Shown here piece after piece: positions 8,647-16,261 of a stretch of DNA of 64,000 bases. A model generated the notes under the pieces. It did no database searches. It was not told where the DNA came from and saw only the letters and a list, made by a program, of their open reading frames with translations. Each line of letters starts with the position of its first letter. The stretch's first letter is position 1. This DNA comes from VXOZ01 sp965220045 (GTDB taxonomy: Bacteria; Chloroflexota; UBA11872; VXOZ01): contig OZ244803.1 in assembly GCA_965220045.1 (NCBI GenBank), positions 1,116,001 to 1,180,000 on the forward strand, given 5' to 3'. The translations under genes were made by a program, and so were the position numbers.

Positions 8647-9594
8647 CTAACCGGCAAACACGCCGATCTGCTGGGGTTGCGCTGCTCCCACGATGTCGCA
8701 AATGCTCTCCAGCCCTTCTTTTTCGCAATAGGCTTGCAGGCCGGTGATGATGTCGAGAGGCGCACGGTGGTTGTAAAAATTCGCCGTGCCCACCTGAATG
8801 GCCGTTGCTCCCGCCATGAGGAACATGAGCGCATCTTCCGTCGTGCCGATGCCGCCGATGCCAATGATGGGAATGTCCACCTGCGGCGCCACTGCGTAGA
8901 CGAGGCGGAGCGCAATGCTGCGCACGGCCGGACCTGACAGACCGCCGGTGGTCGTGGCCAGTGCCGGACGCTTCTGCTCCACGTCGATAGCGAGCCCCGT
9001 GAGCGTATTCATGATCGCCAAAGCATGCGCTCCCGCCTCAGCCACTGCGATTGCCACCGGGCGCACGTCCGTGACGTTCGGCGTCAGTTTGACGATTAAG
9101 GGAAGTGAGCTGCGCTCGCTCACTGATTGCGTTACCTCAGCGGCCAAGACGGGGTCGGTGCCGAAGTCAAGCCCGTGGGCAACGTTCGGGCAGGAGATGT
9201 TGAGTTCAAGCGCGGCGATGCCCGGAATGCCATCGAGCATCTCGGCGATTGCGACATACTCTTCCAATGAGGCCCCGGCAACGTTGGCAATGACCGGAAC
9301 CTCCCATTTGGCCCACAGCGGCGCCTTGTCGCGGATCAGGGCTTCGACGCCGACATTCTGCAAACCGATGGCGTTGAGCATGCCCCCCGGCACTTCCACG
9401 ATGCGGGGCATGGGGTTGCCGGTGCGGGGTCGGAGTGTAACCGCTTTGGCTGCAATGGCGCCCAGGCAATTCACGTCGTAAATGGGCGCGTATTCCGTGC
9501 CGTAGCCAAACGTACCGGACGCCGTAATGACGGGATTCTTGAGAACGAGACCGGTGGGATGGCTGGGTGCAATGTTGACTTCCAGCGACGGCAT
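8647..9594 (-). CDS. pyrD: Dihydroorotate dehydrogenase, class 1B catalytic subunit
   Basis: 315 residues. Oxidises dihydroorotate to orotate in pyrimidine synthesis using FMN. The base is a cysteine (C135 in NISCPN), which marks class 1 enzymes; class 2 membrane enzymes use serine. Length and the N-terminus (VNIAPSHPTGLVLKNPV, then ASGTFGYG) fit class 1B, whose catalytic subunit normally pairs with the iron-sulfur flavoprotein PyrK and uses NAD+. No pyrK is visible in the window. The FMN phosphate-binding GIGGIGTTEDAL and GATAIQVGTA segments are present. It is transcribed away from rpmE and convergent with the SDR gene. Confidence 0.94.
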   Translation of the reverse strand: MPSLEVNIAPSHPTGLVLKNPVITASGTFGYGTEYAPIYDVNCLGAIAAKAVTLRPRTGNPMPRIVEVPGGMLNAIGLQNVGVEALIRDKAPLWAKWEVPVIANVAGASLEEYVAIAEMLDGIPGIAALELNISCPNVAHGLDFGTDPVLAAEVTQSVSERSSLPLIVKLTPNVTDVRPVAIAVAEAGAHALAIMNTLTGLAIDVEQKRPALATTTGGLSGPAVRSIALRLVYAVAPQVDIPIIGIGGIGTTEDALMFLMAGATAIQVGTANFYNHRAPLDIITGLQAYCEKEGLESICDIVGAAQPQQIGVFAG

Positions 9595-9738
9595 AGTGCC
9601 CTACCTGACGGTACGGTCTCTCAAAGGCAATGTGGGGCAGCGTTCGAGGTTTTGTGTAACGACGGCTTCCCCGGTCTATGAGCGTGCAGACCACGCTTCC
9701 CTACTGCGAATCAACTGTACCACATGACTTGCATGCGG

Positions 9739-9744
9739 TATACT
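9739..9744 (+). promoter_or_regulatory. Possible -10 element for rpmE
   Basis: TATACT lies 139 bases upstream of the L31 start. A weak -35 (TGTACC, 9716-9721) stands 17 bases away. It would produce a leader containing both hairpins described below. The assignment rests on the hexamer only. Confidence 0.35.
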
Positions 9745-9760
9745 GAGGCTGTTAAGGCCC

Positions 9761-9858
9761 GTTTGTTGCTACTGAATTGGCACGATGGGCGCGGCGCTCT
9801 CACAGGGGGCGTGCAACAAACAAGAAGAGCGAAGGATCGTTATTCCCAGCAGGGAATA
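9761..9858 (+). promoter_or_regulatory. Two-hairpin leader upstream of rpmE
   Basis: A nine-base perfect stem pairs 9761-9769 (GTTTGTTGC) with 9813-9821, enclosing about 43 bases that contain GC-rich segments able to pair further. It is followed by a seven-base perfect hairpin, TATTCCC (9841-9847) with GGGAATA (9852-9858). The L31 start is 24 bases later. L31 leader motifs are known in several phyla as autoregulatory sites; whether this is an equivalent is inferred. Confidence 0.45.
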
Positions 9859-9882
9859 CAAACTGACAAGAAGGCAGATGAC

Positions 9883-10101
9883 ATGAAAGCGGGTATCCAT
9901 CCCACCTATCACGAAGAGGCAAAGATCGTTTGTAGTTGCGGTAACGAGATTACTACCGGCTCAACATCGGAATCACTGCGTGTTGACCTGTGCTCAAAGT
10001 GCCACCCCTTCTACACCGGCCAGCAAAAGTTGGTGGACACGGAAGGTCAGGTCGATCGTTTCATGCAGCGGCTGCGGCGCTCGAAACGGCTGCAGGACTA
10101 G
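9883..10101 (+). CDS. rpmE: 50S ribosomal protein L31
   Basis: 72 residues, the zinc-binding (C+) form of L31, which bridges the large-subunit central protuberance and the small-subunit head. The N-terminus MKAGIHPTYHEE is typical; the cysteines are in VCSCG and in CSKCHPFYTG, giving four zinc ligands. The frame is open from 9724, but the ATG at 9883 has AAGAAGG about ten bases upstream and the correct L31 N-terminus. It is followed by the DUF1385 gene, prfA and prmC, a neighbourhood seen in Chloroflexi. Confidence 0.95.
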   Translation: MKAGIHPTYHEEAKIVCSCGNEITTGSTSESLRVDLCSKCHPFYTGQQKLVDTEGQVDRFMQRLRRSKRLQD

Positions 10102-10275
10102 TTACTTTCGGACCTCTCACGCCTCGCCCGGCGCAACTGAACGACAGCGCTTCTTCGGTAATGTGGGGAATCTCTCTCTCCTGGTAACGATGTCATTGGA
10201 GTGTAGTATCACAGCGAGTGACGCTGCGGGGAGTACGATAGTTGCGTCCGGCGGCGAGTCCCCGGTGCAGAACGC

Positions 10276-11202
10276 ATGACACGGCCTCTTTACGGCGGAC
10301 AAGCGGTACTGGAAGGTGTGATGATGCGCGGTCATCGCCATATGGCGGTGGCCGTCCGTCATCCCAAGGGGCACATCGTAACCCGCGCTGAGGCCCTGCC
10401 CCATCGTCTCACCGGGGGACGCATCAGCAAGATCCCGTTTGTGCGCGGCATGGTCCTACTGTGGGACGCTCTAACACTGGGCACGCGCGCGCTGGCATTT
10501 TCTGCGCAGGTCGCGGCTGCCGACGAGGATGACGCCGCTGCGCCGGAAGATCTGCCAGAAGGATCCGCAGTGCGCGGGACGCTACTCGGAACGTTGTCGT
10601 TCATCATCGGTCTCTTTTTCGTGATGCCGATGCTCATTGTCAGCATATTTTATGCTCAGATTGGCAACGCGGCGCTTGCCAGTCTTGCGGAGGGCGTGCT
10701 CCGCCTCCTCCTGTTGGCTGGCTATCTCTGGCTGATTGGGATTTCTCCCAACGTGGGACGGGTGTTTGCCTACCACGGCGCCGAGCACAAGGCCGTACAT
10801 GCGCAGGAGCGAGGAGTGGACTTGGAGCCCAATCCTGTGCAAACGTGCTCCACCGCACACCCCCGCTGCGGCACGGCGCTGCTCCTGGTGGTGATAGCAT
10901 TGAGCATCGTTTTGTTTGCCATGCTGGGACATCTGCCACTGTGGTTGCGTATACTATCTCGTATAATCCTGGTTCCGGTACTGATTGGGCTTGCGTACGA
11001 GTGGCTGCGCTTTTCGGCAAAGCACTTTCGGCAAGTTTTCGTCAGAGCACTGGTATGGCCGGGTCTGCTGCTCCAGTCCTTGACTACCCGGGAGCCGGAT
11101 GACGGACAGGTTGCCGTGGCCATAGCCGCGCTGCGGGCCGTCATGGCAGCGGACGACGAGACAAATGAACTGGCCCCAGTGGGGTCATTGGAAACAGCTT
11201 GA
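10276..11202 (+). CDS. DUF1385 (YqhQ-like) membrane protein
   Basis: 308 residues. The family is widespread in Firmicutes and Chloroflexi and has no agreed function. The conserved opening GGQAVLEGVMMRG is at residues 6-18, and the family's central YHGAEHKAVHA and HPRCGTALL segments follow, near 168 and 195. Hydrophobic segments lie around 95-120, 135-160, 198-222 and 225-245, so it is a multi-spanning inner membrane protein. Histidines and a cysteine in the two conserved motifs could bind metal, but that is speculative. It ends five bases before the prfA start and is presumably cotranscribed with it. Confidence 0.9.
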   Translation: MTRPLYGGQAVLEGVMMRGHRHMAVAVRHPKGHIVTRAEALPHRLTGGRISKIPFVRGMVLLWDALTLGTRALAFSAQVAAADEDDAAAPEDLPEGSAVRGTLLGTLSFIIGLFFVMPMLIVSIFYAQIGNAALASLAEGVLRLLLLAGYLWLIGISPNVGRVFAYHGAEHKAVHAQERGVDLEPNPVQTCSTAHPRCGTALLLVVIALSIVLFAMLGHLPLWLRILSRIILVPVLIGLAYEWLRFSAKHFRQVFVRALVWPGLLLQSLTTREPDDGQVAVAIAALRAVMAADDETNELAPVGSLETA

Positions 11203-11206
11203 AAGC

Positions 11207-12289
11207 ATGTTAGAGACAATGCTAGAAAAACTGGCCGAAATCGAAGCGCGTTACCAGGAACTCAATCTGCTCATGGCTGAGCACAGTAATGACATTCCGC
11301 AAATTACTGCCTTTGCCAAGGAACAGGCCTCACTGGAGAAGGTGGTACTTCTCTACAGCGATCTCCAGCGCGTGGACAGAGAGATTAGCGGCGCCGAAGA
11401 GATGCTGGCTGAAGAGGACGATGAAGAGCTCTTGGAGATGGCCCGTCTTGAGATTCAGCAACTGGAGACCCAGAAAGAGCTACTCCTGGATCAGACGCGG
11501 GCCGCGCTCGTGCCGAAAGATCCGAATGACGACCGCAATGTGATCATGGAGATACGCGCCGGCGCCGGCGGCGATGAAGCGGGGCTCTTTGCGGCGGACC
11601 TCTTTCGCATGTACAACCTCTATGCGGAAAAGCAGGGCTGGAAAACGGAGTTCCTGTCATCCAGTCCGACCGGCATTGGCGGATTCAAGGAGATCATATT
11701 CCTCGTCAAAGGGCAGGGCGCCTACAGCCGGCTTAAGTTCGAGGGCGGTGTGCACCGTGTGCAACGCGTTCCCGTTACGGAGACGAGCGGACGCATTCAT
11801 ACCTCTACGGCCACGGTTGCCGTATTGCCTGAAGCGCAGGAAATCGACGTCAACATCAGCCCGGACGACCTCTCAATCGATGTCTACCGCGCGAGTGGTC
11901 ACGGCGGCCAAAGCGTCAACACGACCGACTCGGCCGTGCGCATTACGCACCTGCCTACCGGTCTGGTGGTTACGTGCCAAGATGAACGTTCCCAGCAGCA
12001 AAACCGCATTCGGGCGCTGGCGGTCTTGCGGGCCAGGCTCTTGGAGAAGGAGCAACGCAAACAACAAGAGGAAGAATCAGCCATGCGTCGGAGCTTGGTT
12101 GGGACGGGAGAGCGGAGCGAGAAAATCCGCACATATAACTTTCCGCAAAACCGCGTGACGGATCACCGCATCAACCTCACTATCTATTCGTTGGACCAGA
12201 TGGTTGACGGCAACCTTGAAGGACTTGTGGACGCCCTCACAACCACATACGAGTCTGAGCGCCTGGCTACCGCTGGCGCCGAAACATGA
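11207..12289 (+). CDS. prfA: Peptide chain release factor 1
   Basis: 360 residues, the usual RF1 length. Reads UAA and UAG and triggers peptidyl-tRNA hydrolysis. The codon-recognition tripeptide is PVT (189-191, PxT form that separates RF1 from RF2's SPF) and the catalytic GGQ is at 233-235 in ASGHGGQSVNTTDSA. There is no programmed frameshift. I chose ATG 11207, four bases after the DUF1385 stop; the frame extends a further 14 codons into that gene without a better signal, and ATG 11219 is an alternative. The Gln of GGQ is the substrate of PrmC, encoded immediately downstream. Confidence 0.95.
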   Translation: MLETMLEKLAEIEARYQELNLLMAEHSNDIPQITAFAKEQASLEKVVLLYSDLQRVDREISGAEEMLAEEDDEELLEMARLEIQQLETQKELLLDQTRAALVPKDPNDDRNVIMEIRAGAGGDEAGLFAADLFRMYNLYAEKQGWKTEFLSSSPTGIGGFKEIIFLVKGQGAYSRLKFEGGVHRVQRVPVTETSGRIHTSTATVAVLPEAQEIDVNISPDDLSIDVYRASGHGGQSVNTTDSAVRITHLPTGLVVTCQDERSQQQNRIRALAVLRARLLEKEQRKQQEEESAMRRSLVGTGERSEKIRTYNFPQNRVTDHRINLTIYSLDQMVDGNLEGLVDALTTTYESERLATAGAET

Positions 12290-12379
12290 GAATGCGTATC
12301 TGCCCTCCGAGCTCCTCCGACCACGCAAGAGACTAGTCGCGCCCTTTCCCGTCCCTGTAGTTTTCCTTTCGCGTAGAGC

Positions 12380-13339
12380 TTGCACTGCCAAACGGTGTCA
12401 TCATCTAACGGGCCTCGTCGTGAGTTACTGACGCGAGACGCGCTTACTTGGGCCTCTCGCCGTCTTGAGGCATGCGGCGTAGAATCGTATGCGCGCGATG
12501 CGCGCATCCTCTTGCGGCATGTGTTGGGATGCACCGAGGTAGACTTGGCTGGGGGCAGGCCGCCATCCCTCTCCGCAGAGCAGATTGTTGCACTTCGTGA
12601 ATACATAGCCCGCCGCGGGCAGGGCGAACCCATCGCTTACATTCTTGGTAAGAAGGAGTTCATGAGCCTTGAGTTCGTGGTGGATGACCGCGTGCTCGTC
12701 CCGCGTCCGGAGACAGAACTGCTGGTGGAAAGAGCCCTGAAACTCTTTGGGCGTGCAGGCACGCCGGATTTACCACTTGCGACATTGCTTACGAATGAAC
12801 CCAATCCGCGCATCGCGGATGTCGGCACCGGCAGCGGCGCCATTGCCATCAGCCTTGCAAAGCACTTGCCGCACGCCACAGTCTACGCGACGGACGTTTC
12901 TGCCGACGCGCTAGCAGTCACGCGTGAGAACACTGTGGCGCATGGCGTTGCCGCTCAGGTAATGCTGCTGCAAGGGGACTATCTGCAAGCGCTTTCCAAG
13001 CCCGTCCATCTTATAGTCTGCAATCCGCCGTATATCCCGCAGGACGCGCTTCCCGGCCTGGAACGGGACGTCCGAGACTACGAGCCAACCGTCGCGCTCT
13101 CGGGCGGCGGAGACGGCCTTGATGCCTACCGGGCCATATTCTCTGACCTAGCAACCTATCTCTTGCCTGGCGGAAGCGTGCTGCTTGAGATAGGATTTGA
13201 TCAGGCCGAGGCTGTGAAATCGCTTGCCGCCCGTCACCTGCCGGGCGCTCGTGTTGACGTGTATCGAGACTTGGCGGGATTTGATCGTGTACTGCACATT
13301 TCCCGGGTAAAACCGGCCAAACAGGGCCGCAGAGTCTAA
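12380..13339 (+). CDS. prmC: Release factor glutamine methyltransferase
   Basis: Up to 319 residues. N5-methylates the glutamine of the GGQ loop in RF1 and RF2 using S-adenosylmethionine. The SAM site is DVGTGSGA (about 147-154) and the substrate glutamine binding motif is NPPY (215-218). The helical N-terminal domain is recognisable from TRDALTWASRRLEA. There is no ATG near the N-terminus: the frame begins with TTG at 12380, and a GTG at 12395 is an equally plausible start, neither with a clear ribosome-binding site. It follows prfA by about 90 bases, the standard arrangement. Confidence 0.92.
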   Translation: MHCQTVSSSNGPRRELLTRDALTWASRRLEACGVESYARDARILLRHVLGCTEVDLAGGRPPSLSAEQIVALREYIARRGQGEPIAYILGKKEFMSLEFVVDDRVLVPRPETELLVERALKLFGRAGTPDLPLATLLTNEPNPRIADVGTGSGAIAISLAKHLPHATVYATDVSADALAVTRENTVAHGVAAQVMLLQGDYLQALSKPVHLIVCNPPYIPQDALPGLERDVRDYEPTVALSGGGDGLDAYRAIFSDLATYLLPGGSVLLEIGFDQAEAVKSLAARHLPGARVDVYRDLAGFDRVLHISRVKPAKQGRRV

Positions 13340-13391
13340 ACCGCGTGCTGCGGTTACGCGCATGCGACCGGTTCGGCAAGGAGTGTTGGCC

Positions 13392-14660
13392 ATGAAAATC
13401 ACAGACGTACGCGCCATCTGTACCGCGCCGGCAGGCCTCGCGCTTGTCGTCGTCAAAATCGAGACGAGCACGCCCGGCCTCCACGGCCTGGGCTGTGCCA
13501 CGTTCAGGCAGCGCCCACTTACTGTCGTAACGGCTGTAAACGAATACTTGCGCCCATTCCTCGTCGGCAAGGACCCCTCCGCCATCGAGGACATCTGGCA
13601 ATCGTCCTACGTGAGTTCCTATTGGCGCAGCGGCCCGGTGTTGAATAACGCCCTGGCGGGTGTGGATGCGGCGCTGTGGGACATTAAGGGCAAGTGCGCC
13701 AACCTGCCCCTTTACCAGCTCTTTGGCGGCAAATGCCGGGACTATGTCCCGCTCTATACCGTCGCGGGCGGCGATGATGTGCACGCAGTGGAAGAGTCTG
13801 TGCGCGGGTTTATGGAACAGGGGTATCGCTACGTAAAGTGTTCGACGAGCGAGCCGGGATTTAGGTCCTACAGTGCCGGCAGCAACGCCACCGGTTGGAA
13901 GCGCCCGTCTCAAGGTGAGAGTTCCGCCAAATCAGGTGGAGAGGCTTTCGAAGTGGATCACGGCGCCTTGGAGGGCTACTGGGAACCAACGCCGTACGTC
14001 CGGCAACTGCCGCGGTTGTTCGAGCACCTGCGCAACCAATTGGGCGACAGCGTTGAGCTGCTCCACGACGTGCATGAGCGCATTCCGCCGGTGCAGGCGC
14101 TTGGCCTGGCGAAGGCGCTTGAACCCTATAATCTCTTCTTCTTGGAAGATCCGCTCGCGCCGGAGGATAACGGTTACTTTCGCATCATGCGCCAGCAGAC
14201 CACGACGCCCATTGCCATGGGCGAACTCTTCGTCAACCAGGCCGAGTATGTGCCCCTGATACAAGAACGACTCATCGACTTCATACGGGTCCACATCTCC
14301 GACATTGGCGGCATTTCGGTGGCGCGTAAACTGGCCGCCTTCTGCGAGTTCTACGGCGTGCGCACGGCATGGCACGGCCCGGCCGACGTTTCGCCGGTGG
14401 GACATGCGGCCAACATGCATCTGGACTTTGCCTGCCACAACTTTGGCATTCAGGAGCAGCACGTGTTCAACCAGGCCGCGCAGGACGTCTTTCCCGGCAC
14501 ACCTGAGATTCGCGACGGCGCAATGTGGTCGAACGACCGCCCCGGCCTCGGCGTGGAACTCGATGAAGACCTGGCGGCGCGCTTCCCCCTACCGGAAATG
14601 CCCTATGGCGGCGGCTGGGCGCCCCTGCGCCGCGCCGACGGCACCGTCAACCGGCCGTAG
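13392..14660 (+). CDS. Enolase-superfamily dehydratase, mannonate dehydratase/RspA-like
   Basis: 422 residues. The sequence follows the ManD/RspA group, whose members dehydrate D-mannonate or D-gluconate to 2-keto-3-deoxygluconate, some very slowly. Magnesium ligands and catalytic residues of ManD are all at matching spacing: D226 and H228 (DVHER), E252 (FFLEDP), E278 (GELF) and H328 (WHGP). The conserved blocks ITDVRAI, GLGCATFRQRP and WQSSYVSSYWRSGPVLNNA confirm the group. AAGGAG is eight bases upstream of ATG 13392; the frame extends ten codons further. No sugar-acid transporter or KDG kinase is adjacent. Specific substrate cannot be decided from sequence. Confidence 0.87.
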   Translation: MKITDVRAICTAPAGLALVVVKIETSTPGLHGLGCATFRQRPLTVVTAVNEYLRPFLVGKDPSAIEDIWQSSYVSSYWRSGPVLNNALAGVDAALWDIKGKCANLPLYQLFGGKCRDYVPLYTVAGGDDVHAVEESVRGFMEQGYRYVKCSTSEPGFRSYSAGSNATGWKRPSQGESSAKSGGEAFEVDHGALEGYWEPTPYVRQLPRLFEHLRNQLGDSVELLHDVHERIPPVQALGLAKALEPYNLFFLEDPLAPEDNGYFRIMRQQTTTPIAMGELFVNQAEYVPLIQERLIDFIRVHISDIGGISVARKLAAFCEFYGVRTAWHGPADVSPVGHAANMHLDFACHNFGIQEQHVFNQAAQDVFPGTPEIRDGAMWSNDRPGLGVELDEDLAARFPLPEMPYGGGWAPLRRADGTVNRP

Positions 14661-14725
14661 GGCGCGACATTCTGACCCTACACAGAGCTCTTTGCGGGTG
14701 GGGCGGCGCGCCGGGCCTATGGGAG

Positions 14726-14758
14726 TTGTAAATGTTGACTAATTCGTTGATAGATTTT
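14726..14758 (+). repeat. Left terminal inverted repeat of the IS
   Basis: TTGTAAATGTTGACTAATTC starts the repeat; it matches the reverse complement of 15908-15940 with one difference (T/C at 14751). Confidence 0.88.
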
Positions 14759-14892
14759 TCTTCCGATCCCATCAGGCAAGACCTGAAGTATGCCTCTTTC
14801 CGCCATTTGTATATTGAAAGAGGCGTGGAAATGGGCGAAGGTAAGGGGGTAACGCGAGGGGCGCGTCGTCCGTCATTCCTGTAAGTGTCAGG

Positions 14893-14908
14893 TAATTCGT
14901 TGACAGAT
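14893..14908 (+). repeat. Internal third copy of the IS end sequence
   Basis: TAATTCGTTGACAGAT is a 16-base exact copy of part of the right terminal repeat in left-end orientation, 167 bases inside the element. It could be a second transposase binding site or a relic of an older end. Confidence 0.7.
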
Positions 14909-14945
14909 CTGGTAGAACATTGATGAGTGTCAATCACCAGATCTG
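14904..14945 (+). promoter_or_regulatory. Inverted repeat overlapping the transposase ribosome-binding site
   Basis: A ten-base perfect stem pairs 14904-14913 (CAGATCTGGT) with 14936-14945, and a five-base inner stem pairs 14919-14923 with 14930-14934. The GGAGG before the transposase ATG begins at the 3' foot of the stem (14945-14949). Such hairpins in IS elements can block translation of transcripts entering from outside. Confidence 0.55.
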
Positions 14946-14955
14946 GAGGCAACTG

Positions 14956-15927
14956 ATGCGGGATAATAGTAGTGACAAGACCATTGAACGGAACCTCATG
15001 CAGAAGTGGCGTTTCCTCATCGCCGAGTACGAACGGGTCAAGGCCAAGCAGCATCCCCAGTTCCGCTTCCTGCAGGACTTCTATGCGTTCCATGGTACCA
15101 GTCGCCAGACCTTCGCCAAGTACTACAACCGTTTTCTGCAACTGCGCAGCGACGACGCCCTGCTGCCGCGCAAGCGCGGCCCCAAGTGGAAGAGCCGCCG
15201 CACCTTGCCCTACATCGAGCAGAAGGTGCTGGAGCAGCGCCGCAAGGGTATCAACCGCTATGAGATCTGTGCCATACTCAAACCGGTACTCAAAGCGCAC
15301 ACACCCTCACCCTCGACCATCTACGCCATTAGCAAGCGCCATGGGCTCAACCGTCTGAAACCGGCCATGAAACAAGCCAAGCGCACCATCATCAAGACCC
15401 GCGCGGGCGAACTGGGGCATCTGGACTGCCATTACCTCAGCCGCGACCTGCTCCTGGACAGCTCCCAGCGCTACTACCTGGTCTCCGTGCTCGATGCCTG
15501 CACCCGTCTGGCTTGGGCTGAAGTGGTGCCTGACCTCAAGAGCCTCAGCGTCATGTTCGCCGCGCTCAAGAGCATCAACCTGCTCAACGTTGAGTACGGC
15601 ATCCAGTTCGAAGCCATCCTCACCGATAACGGTCCTGAGGTGGCGGCACGCACGAAACCGGCGCAGCATCCCTTCGAGCGCATGCTGCTGGAGCTCGGCA
15701 TCAAACACCGCTACACCCGGCCCTACCGACCCCAGACCAACGGCAAGATCGAACGCTTCTGGCGGACCCTGAACGACGACCTGATCGAAGGCACGACGTT
15801 CGAGAACCTGACGGAGTTCCAAAACGAACTGATGCAATACCTCCTGTACTACAACACGGAAAGACCACACCAAGGCCTGAAGGGGCATACGCCTCTTCAA
15901 GCTCTGCAAAATCTGTCAACGAATTAG
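14956..15927 (+). CDS. IS481-like DDE transposase
   Basis: 323 residues. N-terminal helix-turn-helix region (QTFAKYYNRF and following), then an rve-type integrase core. The catalytic triad is visible as D in HLDCHYL, D in LTDNGPEV and E in KIERFWRTL, with the characteristic HRYTRPYRPQTNGK between the last two. A basic segment (PRKRGPKWKSRRT) probably contacts DNA. The frame is open from 14920, but ATG 14956 has GGAGG six bases upstream. The stop codon lies inside the right terminal repeat. The gene is intact, so the element may be active or recently arrived. Confidence 0.9.
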   Translation: MRDNSSDKTIERNLMQKWRFLIAEYERVKAKQHPQFRFLQDFYAFHGTSRQTFAKYYNRFLQLRSDDALLPRKRGPKWKSRRTLPYIEQKVLEQRRKGINRYEICAILKPVLKAHTPSPSTIYAISKRHGLNRLKPAMKQAKRTIIKTRAGELGHLDCHYLSRDLLLDSSQRYYLVSVLDACTRLAWAEVVPDLKSLSVMFAALKSINLLNVEYGIQFEAILTDNGPEVAARTKPAQHPFERMLLELGIKHRYTRPYRPQTNGKIERFWRTLNDDLIEGTTFENLTEFQNELMQYLLYYNTERPHQGLKGHTPLQALQNLSTN

Positions 15928-15940
15928 TCAACATTTACAA
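15908..15940 (-). repeat. Right terminal inverted repeat of the IS
   Basis: Reverse complement of the left end with one mismatch over 33 bases; it contains the transposase stop codon (15925-15927). Confidence 0.88.
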
Positions 15941-15941
15941 T

Positions 15942-16008
15942 TCCCGCGAACGCGGGAATCCATCTTCTCCGCGTGCCCTGGACTCCGGCATCCGCCGGAG
16001 TGACGGGA
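15942..16008. repeat. Dispersed palindromic repeat, copy 1
   Basis: Begins with the hairpin TTCCCGCGAACGCGGGAA and ends with a second hairpin, CTCCGGCATCCGCCGGAG. It matches 26311-26380 along most of its length, and its first 27 bases match the repeat inside moeA with one difference. Confidence 0.75.
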
Positions 16009-16022
16009 CTTGCGCGCTCGCC

Positions 16023-16031
16023 TGCTATAAT
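16023..16031 (+). promoter_or_regulatory. Extended -10 promoter for tRNA-Arg
   Basis: TGCTATAAT is a perfect extended -10 element 42 bases upstream of the tRNA. No good -35 is visible; the expected region falls at the end of the palindromic repeat. Confidence 0.6.
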
Positions 16032-16073
16032 TAATCAGGTAGATGTATTTGTGTCCTTGTACGGCACCTGCCC

Positions 16074-16149
16074 GCGCCTGTAGCTCAGTGGACAGAGCAT
16101 CGGTCTTCGGAACCGAGGGTCGGGGGTTCGAATCCCTCCAGGCGTGCCA
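16074..16149 (+). tRNA. tRNA-Arg (anticodon TCG)
   Basis: Cloverleaf read directly: acceptor stem GCGCCTG with CAGGCGT (one G-T pair), D arm GCTC/GAGC, anticodon stem TCGGT/ACCGA around the loop CTTCGGA (anticodon TCG), T arm GGGGG-TTCGAAT-CCCTC, discriminator G and an encoded CCA ending at 16149. Confidence 0.95.
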
Positions 16150-16172
16150 ACACAATCGTGAACAGGGACTTG

Positions 16173-16203
16173 GCGGAAGGATTTACCCTTCCGCTGTTTC
16201 TTC
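16173..16203 (+). terminator. Intrinsic terminator after tRNA-Arg
   Basis: Eight-base stem GCGGAAGG (16173-16180) with CCTTCCGC (16187-16194), six-base loop, then TGTTTCTTC. Confidence 0.7.
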
Positions 16204-16261
16204 ATCGGCCCAAATTGACTGATTTGGCTAGCACAGCTTTTTCCGGACCCGAGGAACGAAC

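Larger units (their letters stand above)
14726..15940 (+). mobile_element. IS481-like insertion sequence, complete
   Basis: A 1,215-base element bounded by inverted repeats at 14726-14758 and 15908-15940 (33 bases, one mismatch, outer end TTGTAAATG). It carries one DDE transposase gene. The GGGA preceding the left end and TCCC following the right end suggest the repeats could extend about five bases further with one mismatch. No clear target duplication is visible. The element lies between the dehydratase gene and tRNA-Arg and its right end abuts a palindromic repeat. Confidence 0.88.

Noticed and set aside
13011..13913. 300-codon minus-strand frame across prmC and the dehydratase
   Set aside because: Spans two real genes on the other strand and has no recognisable domain.
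15928..16155. Minus-strand 75-codon frame containing WRDSNPRPS
   Set aside because: It is antisense to tRNA-Arg; this peptide is a well-known artefact of translating tRNA genes.
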